From Bifidobacterium anseris (lineage in GTDB: Bacteria; Actinomycetota; Actinomycetes; Actinomycetales; Bifidobacteriaceae): 64,000 bases of DNA. Of the stretch, positions 37,980 through 47,345 are shown in pieces. Each line of letters starts with the position of its first letter. The stretch's first letter is position 1. The stretch spans positions 32,460-96,459 of the forward strand of contig NZ_NMYC01000006.1 in NCBI RefSeq assembly GCF_002860345.1, written 5' to 3'. The notes under the pieces were generated by a model. It was not told where the DNA came from. It ran no database searches and saw nothing but the letters and a program-made list of their open reading frames with translations. Made by a program: the position numbers and the translations under genes.

Positions 37980-38642
37980 TCAGTGCAGCTCGGATTCGTG
38001 GAAGGTCTCGACGAACGGCACTTCGGTGGCCTCGCCGCTGACCGGGTCGATGACGCGCACCGTCGGCTGCTCCATGTCGACGCCGCCGATGAGCGACGTG
38101 ATCGCGACGACCTCGGCGCCGGCCGCGTCGACGATGCCGAAATCAAGGCTCAGTTCGTTGCCGTTGCGCAGTGTGACGAGCGACGACGTCTGCACATACG
38201 ATTTCTCGGACAGCCACGAATCGACGAGGACGACACGGCGGCCTTCAATCGACGGACCCTTCGTGGCCGGATAGACGAAGTCCATGACGAAGCCGTCGAG
38301 CGCCTCGCCGCGCGAGGCCGCGGCGTGCATCATCGAGCAGACGATCGGCACGGCGGCGGCCGTCAGCGCGCCGACGGCGTCGAAGTCGGCGATCGAATAG
38401 CCCTGCTCCTCGAGCGTGTCAAGCATGATGTGGCCGATCAGCGACGCGCCGCGGTGGTCGAAGGTGACCGGCGACAGTTCGGAGAACGGACGGTCGGCCA
38501 TATGGGCGCGCAGCAGCGTCTTGAGCTGGTCGCGCGGCTCCATCAGCGCAAAGGCGGCCTCGTCGGCCGTCGTCGGCGCGGCACCCTCGTCGCGTCGGGA
38601 AGCGGATGCGGTCTTGCGGAACGTGGAAGCTTCTTCACTCAT
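37980..38642 (-). CDS. Phosphoribosyltransferase-like protein (orotate PRTase-related)
   Basis: The 220-residue protein has the type I PRTase fold as judged from GYSIADFDAVGALTAAAVPI, a hydrophobic strand DGFVMDFVYPATKGPSIEGR and the PRPP-loop region RRVVLVDSWLSEKS. In active orotate PRTases that loop reads roughly VEDVVTTG; here the second acidic residue and the TTG turn are missing. Some actinobacterial genomes carry such proteins labelled orotate phosphoribosyltransferase, so activity is uncertain. On the minus strand TACGCT lies seven nt before the ATG (38650-38655), suggesting a leaderless mRNA. Confidence 0.68.
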   Translation of the reverse strand: MSEEASTFRKTASASRRDEGAAPTTADEAAFALMEPRDQLKTLLRAHMADRPFSELSPVTFDHRGASLIGHIMLDTLEEQGYSIADFDAVGALTAAAVPIVCSMMHAAASRGEALDGFVMDFVYPATKGPSIEGRRVVLVDSWLSEKSYVQTSSLVTLRNGNELSLDFGIVDAAGAEVVAITSLIGGVDMEQPTVRVIDPVSGEATEVPFVETFHESELH

Positions 38643-38801
38643 GTACGCCAGCGTAGCCGTGCGCCCCGTCAAATCGAACAGCCAAATCACACAGCCAAAT
38701 CACACATGCCTTCCGCACATACCATCGCGTACAGTGGTGGTGTCTCGAAACGAGTTGGTGTCGCCGGTGACGGCCGCCTCACGCAAACGCAGGGAGCGTC
38801 T

Positions 38802-40187
38802 ATGGGATTGAATCTGTTCATCGCGGTGCTGTGCGTCGTCGTGGCGTTGCTGATCACGTTCCTGACGATCCGGTTCTTCTTCGGCGCCGCCGCGCGCGCC
38901 GCCGACGCCGAGGCCGGCGCCTTCCGCGACCAGCCGGAACAGGAGCCGGTGCACGCCGGCGACACGTTGCGCACCCGCCGTTCCGACAACGCTGCGAGCG
39001 TGCGGCTGCTGACGGCGCAGGTGATCGTCGCCGTCGTGCTCACACTGCTCGTCGTCATCCCCGATCTGCTGCACATGATGCGCCCGTCGCTGATCCCCCC
39101 GTGGCTGATCGCGCCGTGGCTGCAGGCGATCATCATCACGCCGGTCATGTTCTACAGCGGCTACCCGATCCACATCGACGGCTGGTCGGCGATCCGCCGG
39201 CGCGTGCCGAATATGAACTCGCTCGCCGCCGTCGGCGCGGGCGCCGCCTACGTCTACAGCTTGGTCGTCTGCTTCGCCGAGGATGTGCTGCCCGATTCGA
39301 TGCACGACGTGTATTTCCAGGTGACCGGCGTCATCATCACGCTCGTGCTGCTCGCACGTCTGATGAGCGACCGTTGGCTGCCGCGACGCGCCGCCTTCCC
39401 GCTGCAGACGAAGGTCGACCGTCTGTCGCGCGTCCTCGTGCCGATCGTCTTCCTGATCGCCGTGTGGACCTTCGTCGTCTGGATGATCTTCGGCAGGCAG
39501 CCCGCCCTCGCGCCCGCGCTGCTGATGGCGATCGGCGTTCTGATCATCGCATGCCCGGTCTCGCTCGGCTGGGCGGCGCCGCTCGCCGCGACCTTCGCGA
39601 CCGACCGCGCGCGCCGCGCCGGCATGCGTGTGCTGACGACGGGCGCGCTCCAGCAGGCGAAGGACGTGCGCGCCGTCGTGTTCTCGTCCACGCTTGCCGA
39701 AGCTTCACGTGAAACAATCGACGCATTGCTCGACCGCGGCTTGAGCGTCGACGTCGTCGATGCCTCCGACACCGCCGAGGCCGTGCACCGCATCGACGAA
39801 CGCCGTGCGAGCGCCGACGCCGCGCTGATGTTCGTCGGCGACGGCTCCGAGGACGTCACCGTGCGCAACGCCACCGACATCGCCGTCGTCGTCACGAAGG
39901 ACATCGACGCGAACTTCACGCACGCCGACGTCGTCACCGACGTGCCCGGCGGCGCATGCGTCCCGCAGCTGATCCGCCTGTCGAAGACGATGGTGCGCAA
40001 CATCCAGGAGAACCTGATCTGGGCTTTCGTCTTCAACCTCATCGGCATTCCGATCGCCGCCGGCGTCCTCTACCCCTTCACCGGTTGGATGCTCGACCCG
40101 AGTCTCGCGGGCATCGCGATGTTCCTCTCGTCGCTCGCCGTCCTCCTCAACGCGCTGCGACTGCGCCGCGCGCGCATCGACCGCTGA
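38802..40187 (+). CDS. P1B-ATPase-like membrane protein without actuator, N domain and phosphorylation Asp
   Basis: The 461-residue protein aligns by eye with the membrane part of Cu+-type P1B ATPases: WLQAIIITPVMFYSGYPIHI and RRVPNMNSLAAVGAGAAYVYS, then the metal-site helix IACPVSLGWAAPLAATFATDRA, and the C-terminal MVRNIQENLIWAFVFNLIGI and LAGIAMFLSSLAVLLNALRL. Missing are the actuator domain with TGE (between residues about 190 and 205), the DKTGT motif (AVVFSSTLAE at 291-300 instead) and the nucleotide-binding domain. CPC is CPV (251-253) and the hinge GDGxND is GDGSED (346-351). It cannot use ATP as such enzymes do. GGGAG precedes the ATG; TACAGT at 38730-38735 is a candidate -10. Confidence 0.85.
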   Translation: MGLNLFIAVLCVVVALLITFLTIRFFFGAAARAADAEAGAFRDQPEQEPVHAGDTLRTRRSDNAASVRLLTAQVIVAVVLTLLVVIPDLLHMMRPSLIPPWLIAPWLQAIIITPVMFYSGYPIHIDGWSAIRRRVPNMNSLAAVGAGAAYVYSLVVCFAEDVLPDSMHDVYFQVTGVIITLVLLARLMSDRWLPRRAAFPLQTKVDRLSRVLVPIVFLIAVWTFVVWMIFGRQPALAPALLMAIGVLIIACPVSLGWAAPLAATFATDRARRAGMRVLTTGALQQAKDVRAVVFSSTLAEASRETIDALLDRGLSVDVVDASDTAEAVHRIDERRASADAALMFVGDGSEDVTVRNATDIAVVVTKDIDANFTHADVVTDVPGGACVPQLIRLSKTMVRNIQENLIWAFVFNLIGIPIAAGVLYPFTGWMLDPSLAGIAMFLSSLAVLLNALRLRRARIDR

Positions 40188-40216
40188 ACGCTGCCGCGCA
40201 CATTGACGATATACGA

Positions 40217-40260
40217 CGATGCCCCGGCGGGCGCTGCAGAGAGCGCCCGCCGGGGCATCG
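40217..40260. terminator. Strong bidirectional terminator
   Basis: A 19-bp perfect stem (left arm begins CGATGCCCCGGCGGGCGCT) with a six-base loop separates the P-type-ATPase-like gene from convergent clpB. Confidence 0.8.
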
Positions 40261-40312
40261 TTCATCGGTGACTATCCGCGCCTATCGATGACCATTCGTC
40301 ATCGCGACCAAG

Positions 40313-43012
40313 TCACTTCGTCGAATCATCCGACTTCGCATCGTCCGACTTCGTGTCGCCGCCGATGTGCACTTCGGTGTCGAGCGGGTTGTCGTCGCCA
40401 TCCATCGGGTTGCGCTGATGCACCGACAGTTCGAGATGGTCGCCGCCGGTGTGGTCGACGAGCACCGTCTCGCCGTCGTGGACCTTGCCGGCGAGCAGCA
40501 TGCGCGCCAGCTGGTCACCGACCTCGGTCTGCACGAGGCGACGCAGCGGACGGGCGCCGTAGGCCGGGTCGTAGCCGGTGTCGGCGAGCCATTCGCGGGC
40601 CGCTTCGGTCACGTCGAGCGTGATGCGACGGTCGGTCAGGCGCGACGCGACCTGCTTGACCTGCAGGTCGACGATCTTGCCGAGCTCCTGACGCGTCAGC
40701 GGATGGAAGATCACGAGGTCGTCGAGACGGTTGATGAACTCCGGACGGAACTGCGTGTGCACGGCGTTCATCACCGCGTCCTGCTTCTCCTGCTCGTTCA
40801 GGTCCGGGTTGACGAGGAACTGCGAGCCGAGGTTGGACGTCATGATCAGGATCGTGTTCTTGAAGTCGACGGTGCGACCCTGGCCATCGGTCAGACGGCC
40901 GTCGTCGAGCACCTGCAGCAGGATGTCGAAGACCTCACGGTTCGCTTTCTCGACCTCATCGAAGAGCACGACCGAGTACGGACGACGACGCACGGCCTCG
41001 GTGAGCTGGCCACCCTCCTCGTAGCCGACGTAGCCGGGGGCCGCGCCGATGAGGCGGGACACGGAGGACTTCTCCATGTACTCGCTCATGTCGATGCGGA
41101 CCATCGCCTTCTCGTCGTCGAAGAGGAATTCGGCGAGCGCCTTCGCGAGCTCGGTCTTGCCGACGCCGGTCGGTCCCATGAACAGGAACGAACCGGTCGG
41201 ACGGTTCGGATCCGAGATGCCGGCGCGCGAGCGGCGCACGGCGTCAGAGACCGCTTCGACGGCTTCCGGCTGTCCGATGACGCGTTCGTTGAGGTACTCC
41301 TCCATATGCAGCAGCTTCTCGTTCTCGCCCTGCATCAGACGGCCGACCGGGATGCCGGTCCATTCCGAGATGATGCCGGCGATCGAGTCGGCGTCCACAT
41401 GGTCGGGGACCATCGGCTCTTCCTTGTGCGCATACTCGGAGGCCTGCTCGTCGGCCGTCTCCGCGGCGGCGAGCTCCTTCTGGATCTGCGGGATCTCGCC
41501 GTAGAGGATGCGGCTCGCCTGCGCGAGGTCGCCGGCGCGCGTCGCCTTGTCGGCCTCGACGCGCTTCTCGTCGAGCTTGGCGCGCAGGTCGCCGACCTTG
41601 TTGCGGTCCGCCTTTTCGGCGTCCCAACGGGCCTTGAGACCATGCAGCTTCTCGCGGCTGTCGGCGAGTTCGGACTGCAGCTTCATCAGCCGTTCCTTCG
41701 ACGCCGGATCCTCGGCCTTCTTCAGCTGCATCTCCTCCATCTCGAGACGCGTGACCTTGCGCTGCAGCTCGTCGATCTCCTCCGGCTGCGAATCGAGTTC
41801 CATGCGCAGATGCGCGGCGGCTTCATCGACGAGATCGATTGCCTTGTCCGGCAGCTGACGGCCGGTGATGTAGCGGTTCGACAGCGTCGCGGCGGCCACG
41901 AGCGCGTCGTCGCCGATCGTCACCTTGTGGTGCGCCTCGTAGCGCTGCTTGAGGCCGCGCAGGATCGCGATCGTGTCCTCGACCGACGGCTCGCCGACGA
42001 AGACCTGCTGGAAGCGGCGTTCGAGCGCCGGATCCTTCTCGATGTTCTCACGGTATTCGTCGAGCGTCGTCGCGCCGATCAGACGCAGTTCGCCACGCGC
42101 AAGCATCGGCTTGAGCATGTTGCCGGCGTCCATCGAGCCTTCGGCCGAACCGGCGCCGACGACGGTGTGGATCTCATCGATGAACGTGATGATCTGTCCG
42201 TCGGACTGCTTGATCTCGTCGAGCACGCTCTTGAGACGCTCCTCGAATTCGCCGCGGTACTTCGAACCGGCGACCATCGAGCCCAGATCGAGGCTGATCA
42301 GGCGCTTGTTCTGCAGCGTGCTCGGCACGTCGCCGGCGACGATGCGCTCTGCGAGGCCTTCGACGACAGCGGTCTTGCCGACGCCAGGCTCGCCGATGAG
42401 CACCGGATTGTTCTTCGTGCGGCGGCTGAGGATCTGGATGACGCGGCGAATCTCCTGATCGCGGCCGATGACCGGATCAAGCTTGCCTTCCTTCGCGCGC
42501 GCCGTCAGATCGGTCGAGTACTTCTCGAGCGCCTTGTACGAGGCTTCGGCGTCCGGGCTCGTCACCTTCGCGCCTCCGCGGATGCCCGGGATCTGCTCGC
42601 GGATCTTTGCGGCGGTCACGCCGTTGCTGTCGAGGATCTTCGCGGCGTCGTTCGGCGTCGCCTCGGCGATGCCAAGCAGCAGATGCTCAGTGGAAACGTA
42701 TTCGTCGCCCATCTCCTTCATCGCGGCCTCGGCCTTCGCGATCGCGGCCGTCAGCTGACGGCTCGCCTGCGCCTGCGTCGTCGACGATCCCGACGCGCTC
42801 GGCAGCGCAACGAGCGCGTTGCGCACGGCGGCGCCGATCGTCTGCACATTGCCTCCGCAGGCCTCGATCAGGCCACGGACGACGCCGTGCTCCTGACGCA
42901 GCAGCGCGTCGAGCAGGTGCAGCGGCTCGACCTGCGGGTTTCCGGCCGCCGAAGCGCTCTGGATCGCGTCGCCGAGCGCCTCCTGTGCCATTGTCGTAAA
43001 CTTCTGTTCCAT
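40313..43012 (-). CDS. clpB: ATP-dependent chaperone ClpB
   Basis: ClpB is the hexameric Hsp100 disaggregase that works with DnaK. The 899-residue protein has the N-domain ([20 protein letters not shown] onward), two AAA+ modules with Walker A motifs GEPGVGKT and GPTGVGKT, Walker [16 protein letters not shown] and [10 protein letters not shown], and the long middle-domain coiled coil (about residues 400-530) that separates ClpB from ClpA/C. A Gly/Asp tail ends the protein. ATG at 43012 follows GGAGGATG; codons upstream contain the site. A HAIR element lies 128 nt upstream. Confidence 0.97.
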   Translation of the reverse strand: MEQKFTTMAQEALGDAIQSASAAGNPQVEPLHLLDALLRQEHGVVRGLIEACGGNVQTIGAAVRNALVALPSASGSSTTQAQASRQLTAAIAKAEAAMKEMGDEYVSTEHLLLGIAEATPNDAAKILDSNGVTAAKIREQIPGIRGGAKVTSPDAEASYKALEKYSTDLTARAKEGKLDPVIGRDQEIRRVIQILSRRTKNNPVLIGEPGVGKTAVVEGLAERIVAGDVPSTLQNKRLISLDLGSMVAGSKYRGEFEERLKSVLDEIKQSDGQIITFIDEIHTVVGAGSAEGSMDAGNMLKPMLARGELRLIGATTLDEYRENIEKDPALERRFQQVFVGEPSVEDTIAILRGLKQRYEAHHKVTIGDDALVAAATLSNRYITGRQLPDKAIDLVDEAAAHLRMELDSQPEEIDELQRKVTRLEMEEMQLKKAEDPASKERLMKLQSELADSREKLHGLKARWDAEKADRNKVGDLRAKLDEKRVEADKATRAGDLAQASRILYGEIPQIQKELAAAETADEQASEYAHKEEPMVPDHVDADSIAGIISEWTGIPVGRLMQGENEKLLHMEEYLNERVIGQPEAVEAVSDAVRRSRAGISDPNRPTGSFLFMGPTGVGKTELAKALAEFLFDDEKAMVRIDMSEYMEKSSVSRLIGAAPGYVGYEEGGQLTEAVRRRPYSVVLFDEVEKANREVFDILLQVLDDGRLTDGQGRTVDFKNTILIMTSNLGSQFLVNPDLNEQEKQDAVMNAVHTQFRPEFINRLDDLVIFHPLTRQELGKIVDLQVKQVASRLTDRRITLDVTEAAREWLADTGYDPAYGARPLRRLVQTEVGDQLARMLLAGKVHDGETVLVDHTGGDHLELSVHQRNPMDGDDNPLDTEVHIGGDTKSDDAKSDDSTK

Positions 43013-43139
43013 ATCATCCTCCATTGCTGCACGTGGGCGCGCCTTCCCGGCTGTGCGTCGCGCACGACGGGGTCTGCGCGCCCACGGCTTCATTTGTCTG
43101 ATATTGTCAACCGACGCCGCAGATCACTTATTCCCAGAA

Positions 43140-43160
43140 CTTGAGTGAATCTCACTCAAG
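43140..43160. promoter_or_regulatory. HAIR operator (HspR binding site)
   Basis: CTTGAGT-N7-ACTCAAG is an exact match to the HAIR consensus bound by the heat-shock repressor HspR in actinobacteria. It is placed upstream of clpB, a standard HspR target. hspR itself is not in the window. Confidence 0.92.
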
Positions 43161-43219
43161 TTTTGAGATTCGATGAAGGCTACCGCTTCGACGGACCATC
43201 CTCTGCAATTCTGACGCAG

Positions 43220-43266
43220 AACATGAAGAAGGCCGCCCGCTTTCAGCGGACAGCCTTCTTCATGTT
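43220..43266 (-). terminator. Hairpin downstream of the FAH-family gene
   Basis: AACATGAAGAAGGC pairs with GCCTTCTTCATGTT, and the inner arms CCGC/GCGG continue the stem across small bulges. It lies about 60 nt after the FAH stop on the minus strand. Confidence 0.6.
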
Positions 43267-43322
43267 CCTTTCAGCTTTCTTTCAGCGCCGTGCACTAGGC
43301 GATCGCGAGCGCCGCGCGCCCC

Positions 43323-44141
43323 CTATGCACGCACGACGACGTTGCGCAGATCACCGATGCCGTCGACGTGCACGACCGCCTCGTCGCCCGGCTTGAGGCT
43401 GCCGGATGCGTCCGGCGTGCCGGTGAGGATGACGTCGCCCGGCAGCAGCGTCGAAAAGCTCGAGATGAACGCGATCTGCTCGGGGATCGAATGGATCAGA
43501 TTGGCCGTCGTGCCACTCGCCTTCGGCACGTCCTCGCCGTTGAGCGCGAACGAGATCGCCGCGTCACGCCAATGGAAGTCGTCGCGCGTCACGATCCACG
43601 GGCCGAGCGGGCACGACGTGTCGAAGCCCTTCGCGCGCGTCCACATCGGGTCGGAGCCCTGCAGGTCACGCAGCGTCACGTCGTTGACGCAGGTGAAGCC
43701 GAGGACGTGATCCATCGCCTCCTCGACGGACACGTTCTTCGTGATGCGGCCGATGACGACGGCCACTTCGGGCTCGAAGTTCATGTCGTCGGAGCAAGCC
43801 GGGAACACGATCGGATCGTCCGGGCCGATGACCGAGGTCGACGGCTTCATGAAGATGACCATCTCCTCGGGCGCATGCCGCACCGTCGATTGGCCCTGCT
43901 CGAACATGTAGTTCGCATGCGCCTCGTAGTTCTTCGCCAGCCCGTACACCTTCGACGGGATGACCGGCGAGAGCAGCCGCACGCCGTCCGAATCGAGCGG
44001 AATGCGTTCGCCGGTCGGCCGCACCTGACCGCCGAAGGGGTAGCCCTCGAGCACGACGAGATAGTCCTTGTCCTCCGCCTCGTCGGTCTGCACGAAGGCG
44101 TACCGGGGCGTGTCATCGTTGGAAAAACGTGCAAGTCTCAT
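43323..44141 (-). CDS. Fumarylacetoacetate hydrolase (FAH) family protein
   Basis: FAH-fold enzymes cleave or isomerise or decarboxylate 2-oxo acids such as hydroxyhepta-dienedioate or acylpyruvates. The 272-residue protein shows the family N-terminus, PSKVYGLAKNYEAHANYM, MNFEPEVAVVIGR (metal-ligand Glu residues), FTCVNDVTLRDLQ and the C-terminal LLPGDVILTGTPDASGSLKPGD motif. The exact reaction cannot be set. ATG at 44141 is in a leaderless arrangement. It lies 52 nt after yggS on the same strand. Confidence 0.87.
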   Translation of the reverse strand: MRLARFSNDDTPRYAFVQTDEAEDKDYLVVLEGYPFGGQVRPTGERIPLDSDGVRLLSPVIPSKVYGLAKNYEAHANYMFEQGQSTVRHAPEEMVIFMKPSTSVIGPDDPIVFPACSDDMNFEPEVAVVIGRITKNVSVEEAMDHVLGFTCVNDVTLRDLQGSDPMWTRAKGFDTSCPLGPWIVTRDDFHWRDAAISFALNGEDVPKASGTTANLIHSIPEQIAFISSFSTLLPGDVILTGTPDASGSLKPGDEAVVHVDGIGDLRNVVVRA

Positions 44142-44148
44142 ACGGCAC

Positions 44149-44154
44149 AGTGTA
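44149..44154 (-). promoter_or_regulatory. -10 element for a leaderless FAH-gene mRNA
   Basis: On the minus strand TACACT is followed by GTGCCGT (seven nt) and the ATG at 44141. It lies in the short gap after yggS, giving the FAH gene its own promoter. Confidence 0.6.
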
Positions 44155-44193
44155 CAACGGCTGCACAACGGCCTCGTCCGGCGCGCGCGGCGT

Positions 44194-45039
44194 CTACTTG
44201 AACGCGCGCTCGCCGAAGATCGCCGTGCCGACGCGCACGATCGTCGAGCCTTCGGCGATCGCGTACTCCATGTCGCCGCTCATGCCCATCGACAGCTCGA
44301 CGCAGTCGGCGGTGCCCTCGGCGCCCGATGCGCGCACGCGGTCGCGCAGGTCGCGCAGATGCGCGAAGCCGCGACGCACGACGGCCTCGTCGTCCACATG
44401 CGCGCCGACCGTCATCAGTCCTTGCAGCTCGATGCCGTCGATCTCGGCGATCTGCAGTGCCAGCTCGAAGGCTTCGTCGGGGTCGCATCCCGATTTCGTC
44501 GGCTCGCCCGATTCGTTGACCTCGAGCAGCACACCGACGTCGGCGCCGCGCAACGCGGCACGTCGTCCGATCTTGCATGCCAGATCGAGGGAATCGACCG
44601 ATTCGATGACGTCGGCGTCCGGCAGCACCTTGTTGATCTTGTTGCTCTGCAGTTGTCCGATCAGATGCAGCGGCAGATGGTCGAGCGCCTCCGGATCGTC
44701 GGTGAGTTCGAGGTTGCCGACCGTTTCGACGTCGCTCGTGCCGAGCACGATGCCGCGCTGCGCGCACAGATACCGCAGTCCGTCGATTTTGACGGCGATC
44801 TCCTGTGGCCTGTTCTCGCCGATCATATGCACGCCCGCATCGATCGCGGCCATGATCTCGCCGACGTCGCGCGTCTTCGTCGCCGCGAGCAGCGTGACTG
44901 AACCCTCCTCGCGTCCGCTGACCATCTGCGCCCGTGCGACGCGGTCGAGCACGCGGTGCACGCCGTCGGCGATCTCGCCGGCACGCGTATCGTCGATCGA
45001 CTCGTTCGCGAGGTCCTTGTAATCCATATAGGCCGTCAT
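44194..45039 (-). CDS. YggS/PLPBP-family PLP-homeostasis protein
   Basis: This cytoplasmic protein binds pyridoxal phosphate without known enzyme activity and helps balance PLP and amino-acid pools. The 281-residue sequence has the PLP lysine Lys55 (TLLAATKTRDV), GENRPQEIAVK, HLIGQLQSNKINKVL, EVNESGEPTKSGC and the late LSMGMSGDMEYAIAEGSTIVRVGTAIFG phosphate-binding end. Start at 45039 has GATGGGAAC upstream; ATG at 45027 is an alternative. No cell-division genes are adjacent, unlike many Gram-positives. Confidence 0.92.
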   Translation of the reverse strand: MTAYMDYKDLANESIDDTRAGEIADGVHRVLDRVARAQMVSGREEGSVTLLAATKTRDVGEIMAAIDAGVHMIGENRPQEIAVKIDGLRYLCAQRGIVLGTSDVETVGNLELTDDPEALDHLPLHLIGQLQSNKINKVLPDADVIESVDSLDLACKIGRRAALRGADVGVLLEVNESGEPTKSGCDPDEAFELALQIAEIDGIELQGLMTVGAHVDDEAVVRRGFAHLRDLRDRVRASGAEGTADCVELSMGMSGDMEYAIAEGSTIVRVGTAIFGERAFK

Positions 45040-45179
45040 GACGTTCCCATCACTAATATTCCGGGGTCGTGCGGCACGCTTTCCTCTCCGTCCCGCACGA
45101 CCTTACCTTACCGCAATTCGTTATCATGCACACAAGTCGTCCCTCGATGTTCCTACGTCATGTTCACGACGCACGGCGT

Positions 45180-46181
45180 TCACATCCCCAGCAGCCGCGC
45201 GCCGACGTCGCCGGGCACTTTGAAATCGCGGCCGCGCACCGCGCGCACATGACGCCAGTCGAAGCACGCGAGCGCCTCGCGCGCGTCGATCGCCTCGGGT
45301 TGTTCGATGATTCCGAGCGCCCACGCGCAGTAGCCAACGACAGCTTCCGGGCGCACGCCCTGCGCGCGCAGATGGCCGAGGTCGAGCGAGCGAACGCGTT
45401 TCGCGAGCCGCACGCCGGCGGCGTTGTCGAGCAACGGCAGATGCGCGTAGTCGGGCGTCTGCGCCGGCTGCCATGCGCGGCCGCCGACGCCGCAGTCGAT
45501 CAATCGCTGCCGCAGCCAGATCTGCAGCGCCGTCGAACGCAGCAGGTCGCGGCCGCGCACGATATCGTCGATGTCCATCAGCAGATCGTCAAGCGTGACG
45601 ACGAACTGATAGGCGTACAGGCCGTCCGATCGACGCAGCACGACGTCGCCGAGCGCGGCGCCGAGATCGTAGTCCTGCGCCCCGTAGACGCGGTCGTCGA
45701 AGAGGATGCGACCGTCCTGCGCGCCGGCGGGCGGCACGGCGAGCCGCCATGCGTGGCGTTCGCCGGCGCGCACGCGCGCGGCGGCCTCGTCGGGGTGTCC
45801 GTCGTGCAGCCGTCGGCACGTGCCCGGATAGACGATGAAACGGTCGCCCTCCTGCGGCGCGGACGCGGCGCGAATTTCGGCGCGCGAGCAGAAGCATGGG
45901 TAGAGCAGTCCGGCGTCGTGCAGCGTCGCGAAAACCTCGTCGTAGAGCGCGGTGCGCTGCGACTGGCGCACGACGTCGCCCGACCAATCGAGCCCGAGCC
46001 ATGTGAGGTCGTCGCGAATCCACTCGTCGGCTCCCGGCATGATGCGCGGCACGTCGATGTCCTCGATACGCAGCCGCACGTCCTCGCCGCGCGCATGCGC
46101 GGAGAGCCACGCCGCGAGCATCGCGTAGGCGTTGCCCAGATGCATGCGTCCCGACGGCGTCGGCGCGAACCTACCGCTCAT
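45180..46181 (-). CDS. gluQ: Glutamyl-Q tRNA(Asp) synthetase
   Basis: GluQ is a GluRS paralogue that attaches glutamate to queuosine in tRNA-Asp. The 333-residue protein keeps the class I catalytic core: the HIGH-like HLGN in RFAPTPSGRMHLGNAYAML, a Zn region with CFCSRAEI and YPGTCR, and the KMSKS position as RLAKRV. It lacks an anticodon-binding domain, which sets GluQ apart from GluRS. AAAGGCGG precedes the ATG. The stop of the upstream zincin gene is 63 nt away. Confidence 0.88.
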   Translation of the reverse strand: MSGRFAPTPSGRMHLGNAYAMLAAWLSAHARGEDVRLRIEDIDVPRIMPGADEWIRDDLTWLGLDWSGDVVRQSQRTALYDEVFATLHDAGLLYPCFCSRAEIRAASAPQEGDRFIVYPGTCRRLHDGHPDEAAARVRAGERHAWRLAVPPAGAQDGRILFDDRVYGAQDYDLGAALGDVVLRRSDGLYAYQFVVTLDDLLMDIDDIVRGRDLLRSTALQIWLRQRLIDCGVGGRAWQPAQTPDYAHLPLLDNAAGVRLAKRVRSLDLGHLRAQGVRPEAVVGYCAWALGIIEQPEAIDAREALACFDWRHVRAVRGRDFKVPGDVGARLLGM

Positions 46182-46244
46182 CGATGCGCCGCCTTTCGAT
46201 CGCTGTTACTGTCATCTGCTGTCATCTGTTATCTTCCGCCGCCG

Positions 46245-47138
46245 TCACGCCGGCGATCCGGCGAAAGTCGACCACAGTTCGCCGTCGAGCGGCCATTGGT
46301 TGATCGTGCAGCCGTTGAGGAACATCGACTGTTCCTGCATCAGCGGCGCCGCCTGCCCCGCGCCGCCGCACGGCTGTTCGTTGTCGAGATGTCCGAGCGC
46401 ATGGCCGACTTCGTGGTTGATGACCATCGTGCGGTAGCTGGCGAGCGTGCCGCCTTCCTGGAACCAGTGGTCGACGGCGCCGTCCCAGCGTTTCTTGTTG
46501 ATGATGACGTCGGCACCGACACGGCAGCTGTATTCGCTCGAGCAATACGTCGAATAGGTCGGCAGCTTCTCCGGCGCGGCGAGCGTCACCGTCACGTCGC
46601 AGCCATCGTCGACCTGCTGGAAGACGACGCCGGCGCGCGGCCATCCGCGGGAGTCGTTGAGTACGCGGTCGACGGTGTTCGCGAAGGCCGCCTTGTCGCC
46701 GACGTCGCCGTTCGTCGCAACGCAGTACGTCATCTTCGTAGCCTGCGCGCCGCTTTGCTCGGCCGTCTGCTTCGCCTTGTCGTAGATTTCCTTGCGCTGC
46801 TCGGCGGACATCGGCGCGGCGAGTGCGTCGACTTCGCGTTGCGCTGCCTCCTTGCGGCGATCCTCGTCGCTTTTCGGGTGCAGCGGCTCGGGTTCCTCGA
46901 TCTGCCCGTTCGCGAAGGCCATGCGCAGTGCCTTCGTGAAATCGATGTTCGCCGACGCGGCGCCGCCTTCCTCGGGTGCTGCCGTGACCTGCGCGACCGA
47001 TGCGCCGGCGCTCGCGACAACGGATACAACGAGCAGCACGAGCGAGATCGCCGCAACGACGCGGCGCACGATGTAGCGTTGGTGCAGACGCCTGTGGTGG
47101 CGCCGACGAGAGGCCCTGTTCATGTTCGCACTACCCAT
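46245..47138 (-). CDS. Secreted zincin-type metalloprotease-like protein (DUF3152)
   Basis: The 297-residue protein has an Arg/His-rich N-terminus, one membrane helix (about residues 25-48) acting as signal anchor or signal peptide, a charged linker and a C-terminal DUF3152 domain. The domain contains HEVGHALGHLDNE, the metzincin-like HExxHxxGH zinc site, with Cys residues (YCSSEYSC, CGG, NGC) likely in disulfides. Extracellular proteolysis is inferred, with no substrate known. ATG at 47138 is used; ATG at 47123 is also possible. TATAGT at 47245-47250 on the minus strand is a candidate -10, giving a leader near 100 nt. Confidence 0.78.
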   Translation of the reverse strand: MGSANMNRASRRRHHRRLHQRYIVRRVVAAISLVLLVVSVVASAGASVAQVTAAPEEGGAASANIDFTKALRMAFANGQIEEPEPLHPKSDEDRRKEAAQREVDALAAPMSAEQRKEIYDKAKQTAEQSGAQATKMTYCVATNGDVGDKAAFANTVDRVLNDSRGWPRAGVVFQQVDDGCDVTVTLAAPEKLPTYSTYCSSEYSCRVGADVIINKKRWDGAVDHWFQEGGTLASYRTMVINHEVGHALGHLDNEQPCGGAGQAAPLMQEQSMFLNGCTINQWPLDGELWSTFAGSPA

Positions 47139-47282
47139 GACTCATCCGTTCCGCATGCCTGCACTGTCTGCACTGTAATGTCTGCTCTGCACTGTCGTCG
47201 TATCCGCCGTCGCGTCGCCCGCAGACGCGAAATCGATGCCCCCACTATAGCAATGACGGCGAAGCAGAGGGCGGATAGACTC

Positions 47283-47317
47283 ACAAAAGCGGCCCGCGGG
47301 TAACCCACGGGCCGCTT
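47283..47317 (-). terminator. Rho-independent terminator of the aquaglyceroporin gene
   Basis: AAGCGGCCCG pairs with CGGGCCGCTT across an 11-base loop; on the minus strand the stem ends in TTTTGTGA. Confidence 0.75.
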
Positions 47318-47345
47318 GAGGAAGACGGAATCGACGGAACGCGAA

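Noticed and set aside
44194-45039. Leaderless start for yggS
   Set aside because: No TANNNT hexamer lies 7-8 nt before the ATG, and a weak GATGGGAAC site is present.
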